A DNA stretch of 64,000 nucleotides from an uncultured Bacteroidales bacterium (lineage in GTDB: Bacteria > Bacteroidota > Bacteroidia > Bacteroidales > Bacteroidaceae). A program made the position numbers and the translations under genes. Every line of letters starts with the position of its first letter. The first letter of the stretch is position 1. Positions 35,533-44,497 of this stretch are shown one piece after another. A model generated the notes under the pieces. The model made no database searches, had not been told where the DNA came from, and saw only the letters and a program-made list of their open reading frames with translations. Location: positions 248,001-312,000 of the forward strand of contig CACYZY010000001.1 of assembly GCA_902779085.1 (NCBI GenBank), read 5' to 3'.

Positions 35533-37200
35533 TTAGCTGCCCAATGCTTCACGGGCCTCCTTATCAGGATTATTCTGTACTTCGCAGATATTGTTCAGAA
35601 TCATAGTCTCACCATTTTCAACCGTATATTGAGGCCAGTGAGGAAGCCCACCACCATTCGGATCTCCTGTCCGCATGAACTTAAGTAAAGCTCCCGACAT
35701 CTTTTCTGAAAGTTGGCGAGGTATCTTTCCTCCGCCTGTATGAGTGAACATCCGGTCCGTATTCTTGAACCAGAAGCATATATCAGAGCAATGGAAAGAA
35801 CGCATTCTGTTATTAAACAAGGGAGGACACCACCCAAACCATGACACATAAACGGGCTGGCCTTGTTGTATCTTAGCATTTGCAGCTGCAATCACACGCT
35901 CTCTGGTAGAACGTATCATCGCCCATAGTTCGATAGGCTTCTTGTCAGGGAAGTTATGTGCAAATGCTTGTACAATCTTCTCCGACTTGTCTCCGTACTG
36001 ACTTTTTATTTTTTCAACTACTCCTTCCAAGGTGATACTTTCAAGTGAGGCATCGCCACGATCGGGGTTCTGCTCATGGAAAGTTGTTGAAAGAATCATG
36101 GGCACAGATGGAGAGGCCAACTTGCTTTCACCTGTGAAGAAAATACCCGATGGCACGTTGCGGTCGTCAGCAACAGGACCAAAGGTGCGACGAATATTAA
36201 TGCCATTGTCTTTCCAGCATTTCTGGCAGGCACGGTCAGCAATGTCGAGATATTCTCTCCAGGGGATATCTTGTAGCTTGTCAACCTGGTTACGCGTGAG
36301 GCCAGCTTCTTTCAAGATATATTCTCCTACTTTGCGAGTAATACTTTGAGGGGAGGCATCTATAGTTGATCCACTTAAAGCTACTGCTTTGTGGATTAAA
36401 CCAACAGCTGCAGGCATGGAGGCTACTGTGCAAACTTTGGAACCTCCTCCTGACTGTCCCATGATAGTTACATTGTTCGGGTCACCGCCAAAGTTCTCAA
36501 TGTTGTTGTGTACCCATTCCAATGCAGCAATTAAATCCAGCACGCCTACATTACCTGAATCCTTATATTTTTCCCCGCCTACAGCAGACAAATCAGAGAA
36601 ACCAATAGGGCCTAACCTGTGATTGATGGAAACAAAAACAATATCACCTTCACGGCTAATGTTCTCACCATGATAGCCATCCTGCTCAATGCCACTGCCA
36701 TTAGTGAAGCCACCACCATGCATCCACACAAGAACAGGACGCTTTTTGCTGTCTGCTAGCCCTGGAGTCCACACGTTCAGATGTAAGCAATCTTCTCCAA
36801 CATCCCAGTAATTCCAGTGGTCTGCAAAAGTTGTGTAATCATTGGGCCAACGTTCTTCCATACGCTGAGGTGCGGTTTTACCATAGAAGACAGCAGGCAG
36901 TATACCTGTCCAAGGCTCTGGCTTTTGAGGAGGCATGAATCGGTTCTTACCGCCCGTGTCAGCGCCATAAGGGATTCCGAGAAATGTATATACTTTATTC
37001 AGGATATAACCTTGAACCTTTCCATACTGGGTGTCAGCAATGGCTATATCGTCTCCAATATACAGGATTTGGTCGTCATCCTGAGCTTCTTTGCCTTTGG
37101 AATCATTTGTTTCACAAGCAGAAAGAACAACTGGAAGAGAGCCAAAACTTAGGGTAGTAGCGCCTAACCCCAAATTTTTCATAAAATCTCTTCTTTTCAT
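35533..37200 (-). CDS. Tat-exported lipoprotein type-B carboxylesterase
   Basis: A 555-residue carboxylesterase B. The N-terminus has a twin-arginine-type signal MKRRDFMKNLGLG followed by LSAC (Cys29), so it is a candidate Tat lipoprotein. The nucleophile Ser250 is in MGQSGGGSKV, the oxyanion-hole region is WMHGGGFTNGSG, and the late RSFHCSDICFWF carries a likely His. It is a paralogue of the esterase at 30884-32518. As a PUL member it probably strips acyl groups from the imported substrate in the periplasm. Confidence 0.9.
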   Translation of the reverse strand: MKRRDFMKNLGLGATTLSFGSLPVVLSACETNDSKGKEAQDDDQILYIGDDIAIADTQYGKVQGYILNKVYTFLGIPYGADTGGKNRFMPPQKPEPWTGILPAVFYGKTAPQRMEERWPNDYTTFADHWNYWDVGEDCLHLNVWTPGLADSKKRPVLVWMHGGGFTNGSGIEQDGYHGENISREGDIVFVSINHRLGPIGFSDLSAVGGEKYKDSGNVGVLDLIAALEWVHNNIENFGGDPNNVTIMGQSGGGSKVCTVASMPAAVGLIHKAVALSGSTIDASPQSITRKVGEYILKEAGLTRNQVDKLQDIPWREYLDIADRACQKCWKDNGINIRRTFGPVADDRNVPSGIFFTGESKLASPSVPMILSTTFHEQNPDRGDASLESITLEGVVEKIKSQYGDKSEKIVQAFAHNFPDKKPIELWAMIRSTRERVIAAANAKIQQGQPVYVSWFGWCPPLFNNRMRSFHCSDICFWFKNTDRMFTHTGGGKIPRQLSEKMSGALLKFMRTGDPNGGGLPHWPQYTVENGETMILNNICEVQNNPDKEAREALGS

Positions 37201-37233
37201 ACTTCAGTATTATTTAGAAAAAATATATTGAGA

Positions 37234-37270
37234 ATAGAAGTAAGAAACAACTTTGGTTTCTTACTTCTAT
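37234..37270 (-). other. Perfect 15-bp hairpin between susD and esterase
   Basis: Arms 37234-37248 and 37256-37270 are exact complements (ATAGAAGTAAGAAAC / GTTTCTTACTTCTAT) around a 7-base loop, in the 102-base gap after susD. On the minus strand a weak TATATTTTTTC tract follows about 15 bases later. Such a stem can protect the upstream susCD message or partly terminate it. Confidence 0.7.
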
Positions 37271-37302
37271 CCATTTAGATAATCATTTAGTCACAAAAAT
37301 TA

Positions 37303-38862
37303 TTAATAGCCAGGATTCTGAGTCCAAGATGGGTTCTTTGTAATTTGCTCGTATGGAATGGGGAAAATGTCGCGATGGTTGTCAGCAAATGCCTCCTTGA
37401 AATCCCATGAGCCCTTGGAGAATTTGTCAAAGCGAACCAAATCATTACGCCGCCAGCCTTCCCAAGCAAGTTCACGTCCACGCTCAATTATCAGTTCGTC
37501 CAGAGTTAGTGTGGAAGTAGTGTATACTGGCTGTTCGGCACGTTCACGTATCAACTGGAATTGTGGGTCAGCAAGCAAGCTTGCAAGTGAACCGTTACCA
37601 CCGCGAAGAATGGCTTCTGCCTTCATGTAGTAAACATCTGCAAGACGGAACAATACGAAGTCATTGTTCATATTACCGCTCATACCAACTTCATATTCAT
37701 ATTTCTGAATGCGAGCACCTGCCCATTTCGTTGCTGCTTCTATGCTACCTACTTCCTGAGTAAATTCGAGGGGCAAACCGTCGTTGGCGTTGTTAGGAAT
37801 TGTCTGGTCTGTCCCGTATACATGCTGAATACCCCAGTTAAATGTTGCACGCTTGCGGATATCACTGTCATCATACAAATCAAGGAAATACTTGGTTGCA
37901 CAACCACCATTCCATCCACCAGTATTCAAACCATATATTTGGCGGAAATTGGTGTGACCAGAGAACTTGTGGAAGTGGAACTGATAGTCTCCATTTTTGC
38001 TAATACCATTTTGGAAAGGAATGACAAAGATATTTTCATGGCAATTTTCATTTTTAACCTTGAAAGGTTCAGAGAAATTTGACACTATCTCATAATCACC
38101 AGAATTAATAACCTTATCTGTATACTCAATGACCTTATTCATATCTGAAGCATTGAAAGAAGACTCTCCTTTGTAAACTTTGGCATTCAGATAGAGCTTA
38201 GCAAGCAGAACATTAGCCATCGGCTGTGTGCAACGGCCATAGTTTTCAGAATTCGGACTAGCATCCAGATATGATATATTTTCCTCTATAGCCTTAACAA
38301 TATGGTCGAACAATTCAGAACGAGTGATTTGCGGATAGGTAGTTACGTCATCTGTATATGTATCCACATATGGTACGTTTCCAAAAAGGTCGAGCACTAG
38401 GAAATAGTAAAAACTTCGTAGAGTAATAACTTCTGCACGGAATTTGTTATATGTGTCGATTTCCATCTCATCTTTGAAACTATCCAGATCGTTGACTACT
38501 CGGTTACAAGTAGTAATACCTGAGAAAAGAGGAATCCATACATTTGAATTCAGTGCATCCAAGCGAGGTGACCAGTTCTGGCGATGAAAAGCTTGCCAGT
38601 TACCGTTGTCATACCAATCGTTTCCAGGCACACGAGTAGGTACAACGCATTCATCAGAAGACACGGTATTCAGTCCCCATACACCCCAGTGGTTCTGGTA
38701 AGACTGTAACTCACTATAAGCAGCACCTACAGCCTTTGAGATCAAAGAAGCATCAGAATAGAAATCGCTTGATACCATCTGACCAGTGGTATCCTCGTCC
38801 ATGTCTGTACATGAAAATGTTAACATGGAGAGACATATCAATGAAAATAAATACTTTTTCAT
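37303..38862 (-). CDS. SusD-like nutrient-binding outer-membrane lipoprotein
   Basis: A 519-residue RagB/SusD protein, the lid subunit that binds glycan on the cell surface and pairs with SusC. The signal peptide ends in LTFSC with lipidated Cys18. The N-terminal helical SusD domain contains YSELQSYQNHWGVWGLN and YYFLVLDLFGNVPYV, and the C-terminal RagB domain contains LADVYYMKAEAILRGG and ERGRELAWEGWRRNDLVRF. It follows susC after 25 bases. Confidence 0.95.
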   Translation of the reverse strand: MKKYLFSLICLSMLTFSCTDMDEDTTGQMVSSDFYSDASLISKAVGAAYSELQSYQNHWGVWGLNTVSSDECVVPTRVPGNDWYDNGNWQAFHRQNWSPRLDALNSNVWIPLFSGITTCNRVVNDLDSFKDEMEIDTYNKFRAEVITLRSFYYFLVLDLFGNVPYVDTYTDDVTTYPQITRSELFDHIVKAIEENISYLDASPNSENYGRCTQPMANVLLAKLYLNAKVYKGESSFNASDMNKVIEYTDKVINSGDYEIVSNFSEPFKVKNENCHENIFVIPFQNGISKNGDYQFHFHKFSGHTNFRQIYGLNTGGWNGGCATKYFLDLYDDSDIRKRATFNWGIQHVYGTDQTIPNNANDGLPLEFTQEVGSIEAATKWAGARIQKYEYEVGMSGNMNNDFVLFRLADVYYMKAEAILRGGNGSLASLLADPQFQLIRERAEQPVYTTSTLTLDELIIERGRELAWEGWRRNDLVRFDKFSKGSWDFKEAFADNHRDIFPIPYEQITKNPSWTQNPGY

Positions 38863-38887
38863 ATCTCTTGTGTTGTTAATATTCTAT

Positions 38888-41863
38888 TTAAAATGTAACG
38901 TTTACGCCAAAGATGAATGAGCGGCTGGTAGGATAGAAACGAGAACGCTCAATACCCATATTGTCCAACCCCACCATGTCTACTTCAGGATCAACGCCCT
39001 TATAGCCAGTAATAGTCAACAGATTCTGGCCTGTCAGATAGAGACGGAGGCTTTGGATGCCCCTAATGTTTTTGGTAGGCATGTTATAACCCAGCGTCAC
39101 ATTGTCCAGTTTCACGAACGAACCGTCTTCAAGATAGTATGTAGATGGCTGTGCAGAGTCATTCAGCGGAGTGTTGCGTACAGACTTCAGCATATTCTTC
39201 TCATCACCACCTTGACCAGGATTTTCCAGAGCCAAACGACCCACATTGAATACATCGTTGCCCACGACAGCACGGAATGTAAACGAGAGGTCAAAGTCGC
39301 GATACTTCAGTTCGTTAGTCCAACCAGCAATGAAGTCAGGTTGTGCGTTTCCGACCACTTTCTTGTCATCGGCTTCTTTGTAAACTCCATCGCCGTTTAT
39401 ATCTTCGAAAATCCATTTACCATCAGAGTCGAATCCCTTAAACACAGGCAAGAAGAAGTCTCCGACTTTGCCACCGGGAACCATGCGCAGCAACGCAATA
39501 CCATTCAGACCACCAAGGTCACCATCGGTCAAATATCCGCTTTCCAGCCAATCGGTATGGAAAGTCTCATTGCTTAACTTGTCTAGACGGTTGGTGTTGA
39601 ACGAGAAGTTAACAGAACTAGTCCATGATAAGTTTTTGTTTTTTACAGGTGTAGCTGAAATGGAGATTTCAAGACCCTTTGAAGTTGCGTCACCCACGTT
39701 TGCCAACATTGTAGAATATTGATAAGGAGGTGTTGGTACACGATAATTATACAGCAAATCGGTTACCTTTCTCTTATATAAGTCCAATGTTAAATTCAGT
39801 CTGCCTTTGAAGGTTGAAACATCCAGGCCAAGGTTCCATTCACTTTTTTTCTCCCATTTCAGGTTATTATTTTGATTTTGTGTAGGTCCATAGGCATTCA
39901 GCCATCTACCCGATGTGTTGTCATAGAATTTCCCGACCACTCCCATCATCGGCAGGGATAAATAGTTGCCCGTAGGCATGTTGCCTGTCACACCAAAACC
40001 AAAGCGAAGTTTGAGATCGTCAAGCCAAGTTAAACTTTGCATGAATGCTTCGTTCTTAATTGACCAGCCTAAGCTGATGGCAGGGAAAGTACCCCATTTA
40101 TAGTCTTTACCCAGACGAGTTGAACCTTCGCGACGAACAGAAGCCGATAACAGGTAGCGATTTGAGTAGTTATAATTGACACGACCGAAGAATGATACCA
40201 GGTTATCTTGTGAAACAGAGCCACTCATCATATCTTGAGTAGGATCATTAACCAAATTACTACCAGCACCTAAGTTATACCACTTAAATACGTCAGAGTC
40301 AAAGTTGCTATTATTAAAACCGGCATCTTCACGATAGTTCTTTTCATATGCGTAGCCACCCAGTAATACAATATTATGTTCCCCGAAGGTCTTTACCCAA
40401 TCGATAGTAGTTTCAAGTGTCTTATTGTTGCGAGATCCGTAACTTCTGCTAGCACTACCAAAGTTGGAAGAATTATAGGTATTTCTGGAAGTATATGAGC
40501 CTCTGTTGTAATTAGTGTATTTTAAAGAGCCGAATACTTGTGCGCGTAAACCATTAATAATATTCCAAGTGATGCGTGCAGATCCTTGAAGAGTTGAATT
40601 GGTGGTCTGGCGATCTCGTTGCATAAGATAAGCAACAGGCTGCGTATAACCTTGCAAATCGAGCTGATAGTAGCCATCTGCATCTCTGTCAACATTTACA
40701 GTTCCATTGAGATTCCAAACGGGTGCCGTTGGGTTATAGTATGCCGCATGGCGGAATGCAGCGTAGTCGCCAAGGCTTTGGTTCTCACCCTCGCGATCGA
40801 CATGGCGATAGGTTGCATCGTAGGCAATCTGAATCTTACTGTCAAATAGGTTTTGATTGGCAGAGAAGCGGCCTATAACTTCTTCAAATCCTGACTTCTT
40901 TGCAATACCTTTTGAATCTCGGTAAGATACTGAACCACGATAGTTAAAAGCACTTGTTCCACCTGTGATTGCCACATTGTGAGAATGTGATATAGGAGTA
41001 CGGGTGATTTCGTCAAGCCAGTCTGTATTTGAGCCTCGGTCATTACCGCCGTTGGCTAAGAATTCTTCACGGTTCATTACATCGGGCTTACGAGAAATAG
41101 AAGACAGTGAGATGTAGCCATTGTACTGAACACTAGTCTTGCCTGCTAAACCTCTTTTGGTAGTTACCAAAATAACACCATTTGTTCCACGTGTACCGTA
41201 GATAGCTGCTGCTGAACCATCTTTCAACACATCGATACTCTCGATATCATCTTGTGGAATAGCAGAAATATCAGCTTGTGGGATACCATCTACAACAATC
41301 AGAGGAGAAGTGTTTCCTGTCAAAGAAGAGGTTCCTCGAAGTTGGAATTTATAATCTCCATTGGGGTCACCTGCATTGGGCTTAGAAATGTTTAGACCAG
41401 CTACCTTGCCTTGCAACATACCCATAGGATCTGATTGAACCCCCTTTATAAGGTCGTTTTCCTTTAGACCTGCGACAGAACCAGTAATTTCCTTCTTTCT
41501 CTGAGATCCATAACCAACAGCAACAACCTCCTGCAATCCTATGGAACTCTCTTCAAGAGATACATCAATTGATGTACGCCCATTGATTTGTACTTCTTGA
41601 GAGTCATAGCCAAGATAAGAAAAAACCAGAGTACCATTGGATGGAACATTTGAGAGTTGGAAGTCGCCATCAAGACCAGTAATAGTACCATTGGTAGTCC
41701 CTTTAACAAGAACATTAGCACCAATGATAGGATCACCAGTCAATGCCTCCGTTACTATACCCCTAACACTGATTGTCTGAGCCATCATGGAGAATGAAAG
41801 TAAAGAGCAAATCATAAAAAGGGGAAGTACCTTAAACCAGACATGTTTTTCAAGTTGTTTCAT
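38888..41863 (-). CDS. SusC-like TonB-dependent outer-membrane transporter
   Basis: A 991-residue TonB-linked porin. A signal peptide ends near AQ (SMMAQ), then comes a carboxypeptidase-D regulatory-like domain (VRGIVTEALTGDPIIGANVLVKG, in part), a TonB-box region LQEVVAVGYG (about residues 112-121), a plug (RGTNGVILVTTKRG) and a C-terminal 22-strand barrel ending in FIFGVNVTF. It imports oligosaccharides or glycosides with the energy of TonB-ExbBD. It has no STN domain, so it is not an anti-sigma/ECF-coupled type, consistent with control by the HTCS. Confidence 0.96.
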   Translation of the reverse strand: MKQLEKHVWFKVLPLFMICSLLSFSMMAQTISVRGIVTEALTGDPIIGANVLVKGTTNGTITGLDGDFQLSNVPSNGTLVFSYLGYDSQEVQINGRTSIDVSLEESSIGLQEVVAVGYGSQRKKEITGSVAGLKENDLIKGVQSDPMGMLQGKVAGLNISKPNAGDPNGDYKFQLRGTSSLTGNTSPLIVVDGIPQADISAIPQDDIESIDVLKDGSAAAIYGTRGTNGVILVTTKRGLAGKTSVQYNGYISLSSISRKPDVMNREEFLANGGNDRGSNTDWLDEITRTPISHSHNVAITGGTSAFNYRGSVSYRDSKGIAKKSGFEEVIGRFSANQNLFDSKIQIAYDATYRHVDREGENQSLGDYAAFRHAAYYNPTAPVWNLNGTVNVDRDADGYYQLDLQGYTQPVAYLMQRDRQTTNSTLQGSARITWNIINGLRAQVFGSLKYTNYNRGSYTSRNTYNSSNFGSASRSYGSRNNKTLETTIDWVKTFGEHNIVLLGGYAYEKNYREDAGFNNSNFDSDVFKWYNLGAGSNLVNDPTQDMMSGSVSQDNLVSFFGRVNYNYSNRYLLSASVRREGSTRLGKDYKWGTFPAISLGWSIKNEAFMQSLTWLDDLKLRFGFGVTGNMPTGNYLSLPMMGVVGKFYDNTSGRWLNAYGPTQNQNNNLKWEKKSEWNLGLDVSTFKGRLNLTLDLYKRKVTDLLYNYRVPTPPYQYSTMLANVGDATSKGLEISISATPVKNKNLSWTSSVNFSFNTNRLDKLSNETFHTDWLESGYLTDGDLGGLNGIALLRMVPGGKVGDFFLPVFKGFDSDGKWIFEDINGDGVYKEADDKKVVGNAQPDFIAGWTNELKYRDFDLSFTFRAVVGNDVFNVGRLALENPGQGGDEKNMLKSVRNTPLNDSAQPSTYYLEDGSFVKLDNVTLGYNMPTKNIRGIQSLRLYLTGQNLLTITGYKGVDPEVDMVGLDNMGIERSRFYPTSRSFIFGVNVTF

Positions 41864-41903
41864 GATACATATTTATTTAAGATTAATAAAAGATTTCATA
41901 AAA

Positions 41904-42019
41904 GCATACGGTCAGTCCCTTTGACATTAAAAATTGTTTATTTGATATTTATGCAATAGAAGAATAATCACTTTATAGTTTCTCGATAGAAAAGGATATA
42001 AGGGGAACTAACCGTATGC
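41904..42019. repeat. Long-range inverted repeat between the Gfo/Idh gene and susC
   Basis: GCATACGGT (41904-41912) and ACCGTATGC (42011-42019) are exact inverted copies. With flanking bases they extend to a 16-bp continuous stem on the minus-strand RNA, with two G-U pairs and a loop of about 84 bases. TTTT follows directly on the minus strand. It could be an attenuator, a processed stable RNA, a paired operator or a small inverted-repeat element. Confidence 0.6.
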
Positions 42020-42030
42020 AAGTTTATTTA

Positions 42031-43371
42031 TTATACTGTGGGAAATTTCCATGGACTTCTATAAGTCTTGCTTAGATATGCATCAGCCTTAGGATTATCC
42101 ACAAATTTCCGAGTATTAGGATCATACACAACGCGTGTGCCTGTACGGAATGAGATGTTGGCCATGTGAGCTAAGATAGTAGCGAATGCACCTTTCTCAA
42201 TAGGACAGTGTGTATCAGATGACTTGTTAAGAATGCACTTGCACCAATCTGTGGTATGAGCAGGTATACCTCCATCTTCAAACTTGCCCACCAACTGAGC
42301 ACGGTCAGTCATCAACTCTCCATTACGGTTCTTTTCTGGTATCAGTTCATATCCTTCACGGTTGCAAACCAGAGTAGCTTTATCACCAATCCATGCTACT
42401 CCTTGGTTGCGGTTGTAAAGATATGCTACCTGCTGTGCCCACTCAATGTGGAAATTCTTGTACTGGAAAATTGTTGTTTGGCAGCTTGGTGTTTCATTAA
42501 ATGATTTTGGATCTTTGTAAGCAGTTGAGAATACAGCTTCTGGATATTCTCTGTTAGAAAGGCCTAAAATTTTCAAGCCGTCAAAAGCTGAATCAATCCA
42601 ATGTACGCCCCAATCTGTCTGCTGACCACCTCCATAGTCCCAAAAACCACGCCAACCACGGAAACGATTCTGATTGAACGGGCGTTCTGGAGCTGGGCCA
42701 AGCCACATATCATAATCAAGTGTTGCAGGAGGATTTGAATCTGGTGCACCTGCTCGAGGCATGGTGCTTTGGCAAAGCCAAATCTGTACTTTATATACAT
42801 CACCTAAGACTCCAGTTTTCAAGATTTCCTTAGCTTGCTCGAAATAACGCTGGCTTGTCTGCCACAAACCACAAGTAACGACACCTTTATATTTTTTCTG
42901 TGCATCCATCATGGCATTACACTCTGCGATAGAGTTGCCCACAGGTTTCTCCACATAAATAGCCTTTCCAGCTTTCAACGCTTCAAGGAAGATATAAGGA
43001 TGCCAATGGTCTGGCGTGGCAATAATGACACCATCCACTTCTTTACTCTTCAGCACTTCGCGAAAGTCTGTATAGGCCTTTATCTCCTTTGTCTGATCAG
43101 GAAAGTCCTTTTTGAAAGCTTCTATCTGCTGGTTAAGTCTTTCCTTGTTGACATCGCATAAGCCTACGCAGTGTACCCACGGATTGGTCAGTGCTCCTCG
43201 AAGGTCTGCACATCCCATACCGACACCGATTACTGCCAGATTTACCCGACCGTTAATCTGTTCTTTCTGCTCAGTTCCCTTAGTGACAGATGCTTGAGCC
43301 AGCGATGAAAAGCCTAAGCCTGCTGCCATTAGGGATGTACTCTTTAAAAAATTTCTTCTTGTAAGATTCAT
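42031..43371 (-). CDS. Gfo/Idh/MocA-family oxidoreductase with Tat signal
   Basis: A 446-residue NAD(P)-dependent sugar dehydrogenase. The N-terminus NLTRRNFLKSTSLMAAGLG is a twin-arginine signal for folded, cofactor-loaded export. The Rossmann motif NLAVIGVGMGCAD is at about 45-57, and catalytic Lys142 is in YVEKPVGNS, followed by a DWGVHWIDSAFDGL substrate segment. Members of this family oxidise a sugar hydroxyl, often at C3, and can work in tandem with DUF1080 hydrolases. I chose ATG 43371 rather than the longer frame because it places the twin-arginine motif at the N-terminus. Confidence 0.92.
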   Translation of the reverse strand: MNLTRRNFLKSTSLMAAGLGFSSLAQASVTKGTEQKEQINGRVNLAVIGVGMGCADLRGALTNPWVHCVGLCDVNKERLNQQIEAFKKDFPDQTKEIKAYTDFREVLKSKEVDGVIIATPDHWHPYIFLEALKAGKAIYVEKPVGNSIAECNAMMDAQKKYKGVVTCGLWQTSQRYFEQAKEILKTGVLGDVYKVQIWLCQSTMPRAGAPDSNPPATLDYDMWLGPAPERPFNQNRFRGWRGFWDYGGGQQTDWGVHWIDSAFDGLKILGLSNREYPEAVFSTAYKDPKSFNETPSCQTTIFQYKNFHIEWAQQVAYLYNRNQGVAWIGDKATLVCNREGYELIPEKNRNGELMTDRAQLVGKFEDGGIPAHTTDWCKCILNKSSDTHCPIEKGAFATILAHMANISFRTGTRVVYDPNTRKFVDNPKADAYLSKTYRSPWKFPTV

Positions 43372-43419
43372 GGTAATATAATTTAATGGTAATAGAAAAT
43401 TCATGGAATTAAAAAAGTA

Positions 43420-44193
43420 TCAAAGATTGCGAATCCAGATATTGCGGAATGCTACTTTAACACCATGGTCTTGCAGGGTCAGAGGCATTCTACCATGAGC
43501 TACATATTTTGGAAGGCCTGTATAGGGAGTATTACCTTTTAAAATATAGTTATTTTGAACAACTACACCATTTAGGACTACAGTAATCATTGCCGGTGAT
43601 TCCAACTGGTCATCAGTGCCAAATACAGGAGCTTTCCAATAAATGTCATAAACCTGCCATTGATTAGTCCCGGTAAATGGGTTTGCAAGAGGAGCACTTT
43701 GTTTGTAAACACTTCCAACATATCCATTTACATAAGTTGGGTTGTTGTCGCAATCAAGAATCTGCACTTCATAGCGGCTCTGTAGCATAATACCACTGTT
43801 GCCTTTCATCTGCAACGTGTTTTCTGGCCCAGGAGTTGGAGTCTTGAATTCAATATGAAGCTGGCAACTACCAAAATAATCTTTAGTCTGTATAGTCCCT
43901 GCTCCAGGAGCTACTATCAATTCCCCATTTTGGACTGTCCATCCAGCAGGAGAGCCATCCCGAGACTGCCATTTAGACAGGTCTTTCCCATCAAATAGAA
44001 TAATAGCATCAGATGGAGCTGAACCATTTGAGCCAGGGGTCACTTTTGCAGGAACCGGCGTGTACCATTCTGTACTTTCAGGTTTCCACTCATTCCTTCT
44101 TTGTTGTTGATTTTGTTGCACATTTTGTTGTTGTGCATAAACAGATGAGAGAGCCCATGCTGCTAAACCAATTAAAACTAAAGTTTTTTTCAT
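43420..44193 (-). CDS. DUF1080 (3-keto-glycoside hydrolase-like) secreted protein
   Basis: A 257-residue protein with a cleavable signal (VYA/QQ near residue 20) and a Gln/Asn-rich linker, followed by a LamG-like beta-jelly-roll of the PF06439 family. Family segments visible are ILFDGKDLSKWQSRDG, WTVQNGELIVAPG, KGNSGIMLQSRYEVQILD and YKQSAPLANP. Some PF06439 proteins cleave 3-keto-glycosides formed by Gfo/Idh/MocA oxidoreductases, so this is the best candidate for glycosidic bond cleavage here. It is the first gene of the operon, divergent from the HTCS gene. Confidence 0.9.
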   Translation of the reverse strand: MKKTLVLIGLAAWALSSVYAQQQNVQQNQQQRRNEWKPESTEWYTPVPAKVTPGSNGSAPSDAIILFDGKDLSKWQSRDGSPAGWTVQNGELIVAPGAGTIQTKDYFGSCQLHIEFKTPTPGPENTLQMKGNSGIMLQSRYEVQILDCDNNPTYVNGYVGSVYKQSAPLANPFTGTNQWQVYDIYWKAPVFGTDDQLESPAMITVVLNGVVVQNNYILKGNTPYTGLPKYVAHGRMPLTLQDHGVKVAFRNIWIRNL

Positions 44194-44409
44194 AATAATA
44201 AATTTTAAAAATTAAGAATATTCTGTCTAAAAATATTAACACTTAAATATGAGCAGTATTTGTATCGTTTTTGTTACTATCGACCAAATTCCTGCTTGTA
44301 AAATTAGATTAAGACATATTAAAATTATTAACATTATTGTCTCATTTTTTTTATTATTTTACTCAATGTAATTCAAAAAATCGTTAATTTGCATAACATA
44401 TTTTTTAAT

Positions 44410-44437
44410 GAGACAAAATGAAACAATCAAGAGACAA
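44410..44437. promoter_or_regulatory. Candidate HTCS/AraC-type operator repeats
   Basis: GAGACAA at 44410, GAAACAA at 44420 and GAGACAA at 44431 are 10-11 bases apart, so they are helically phased, and they end 30 bases before the HTCS -7 box. An inverted copy TTGTCTCATT (44337-44346) pairs with AATGAGACAA (44407-44416). They lie in the 304-base gap between the DUF1080 and HTCS genes; nothing else is recognised there apart from the promoter. Confidence 0.45.
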
Positions 44438-44466
44438 TTATACAAACTTTAATCGTATGTATATTT

Positions 44467-44474
44467 TATCTTTG
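44467..44474 (+). promoter_or_regulatory. -7 box for the HTCS gene
   Basis: TATCTTTG, an exact TAnnTTTG match. The predicted start near 44481 leaves only 5 bases before ATG 44486, favouring ATG 44498 as the true start. Confidence 0.5.
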
Positions 44475-44497
44475 CAATAAATAAAATGATTACCGAT

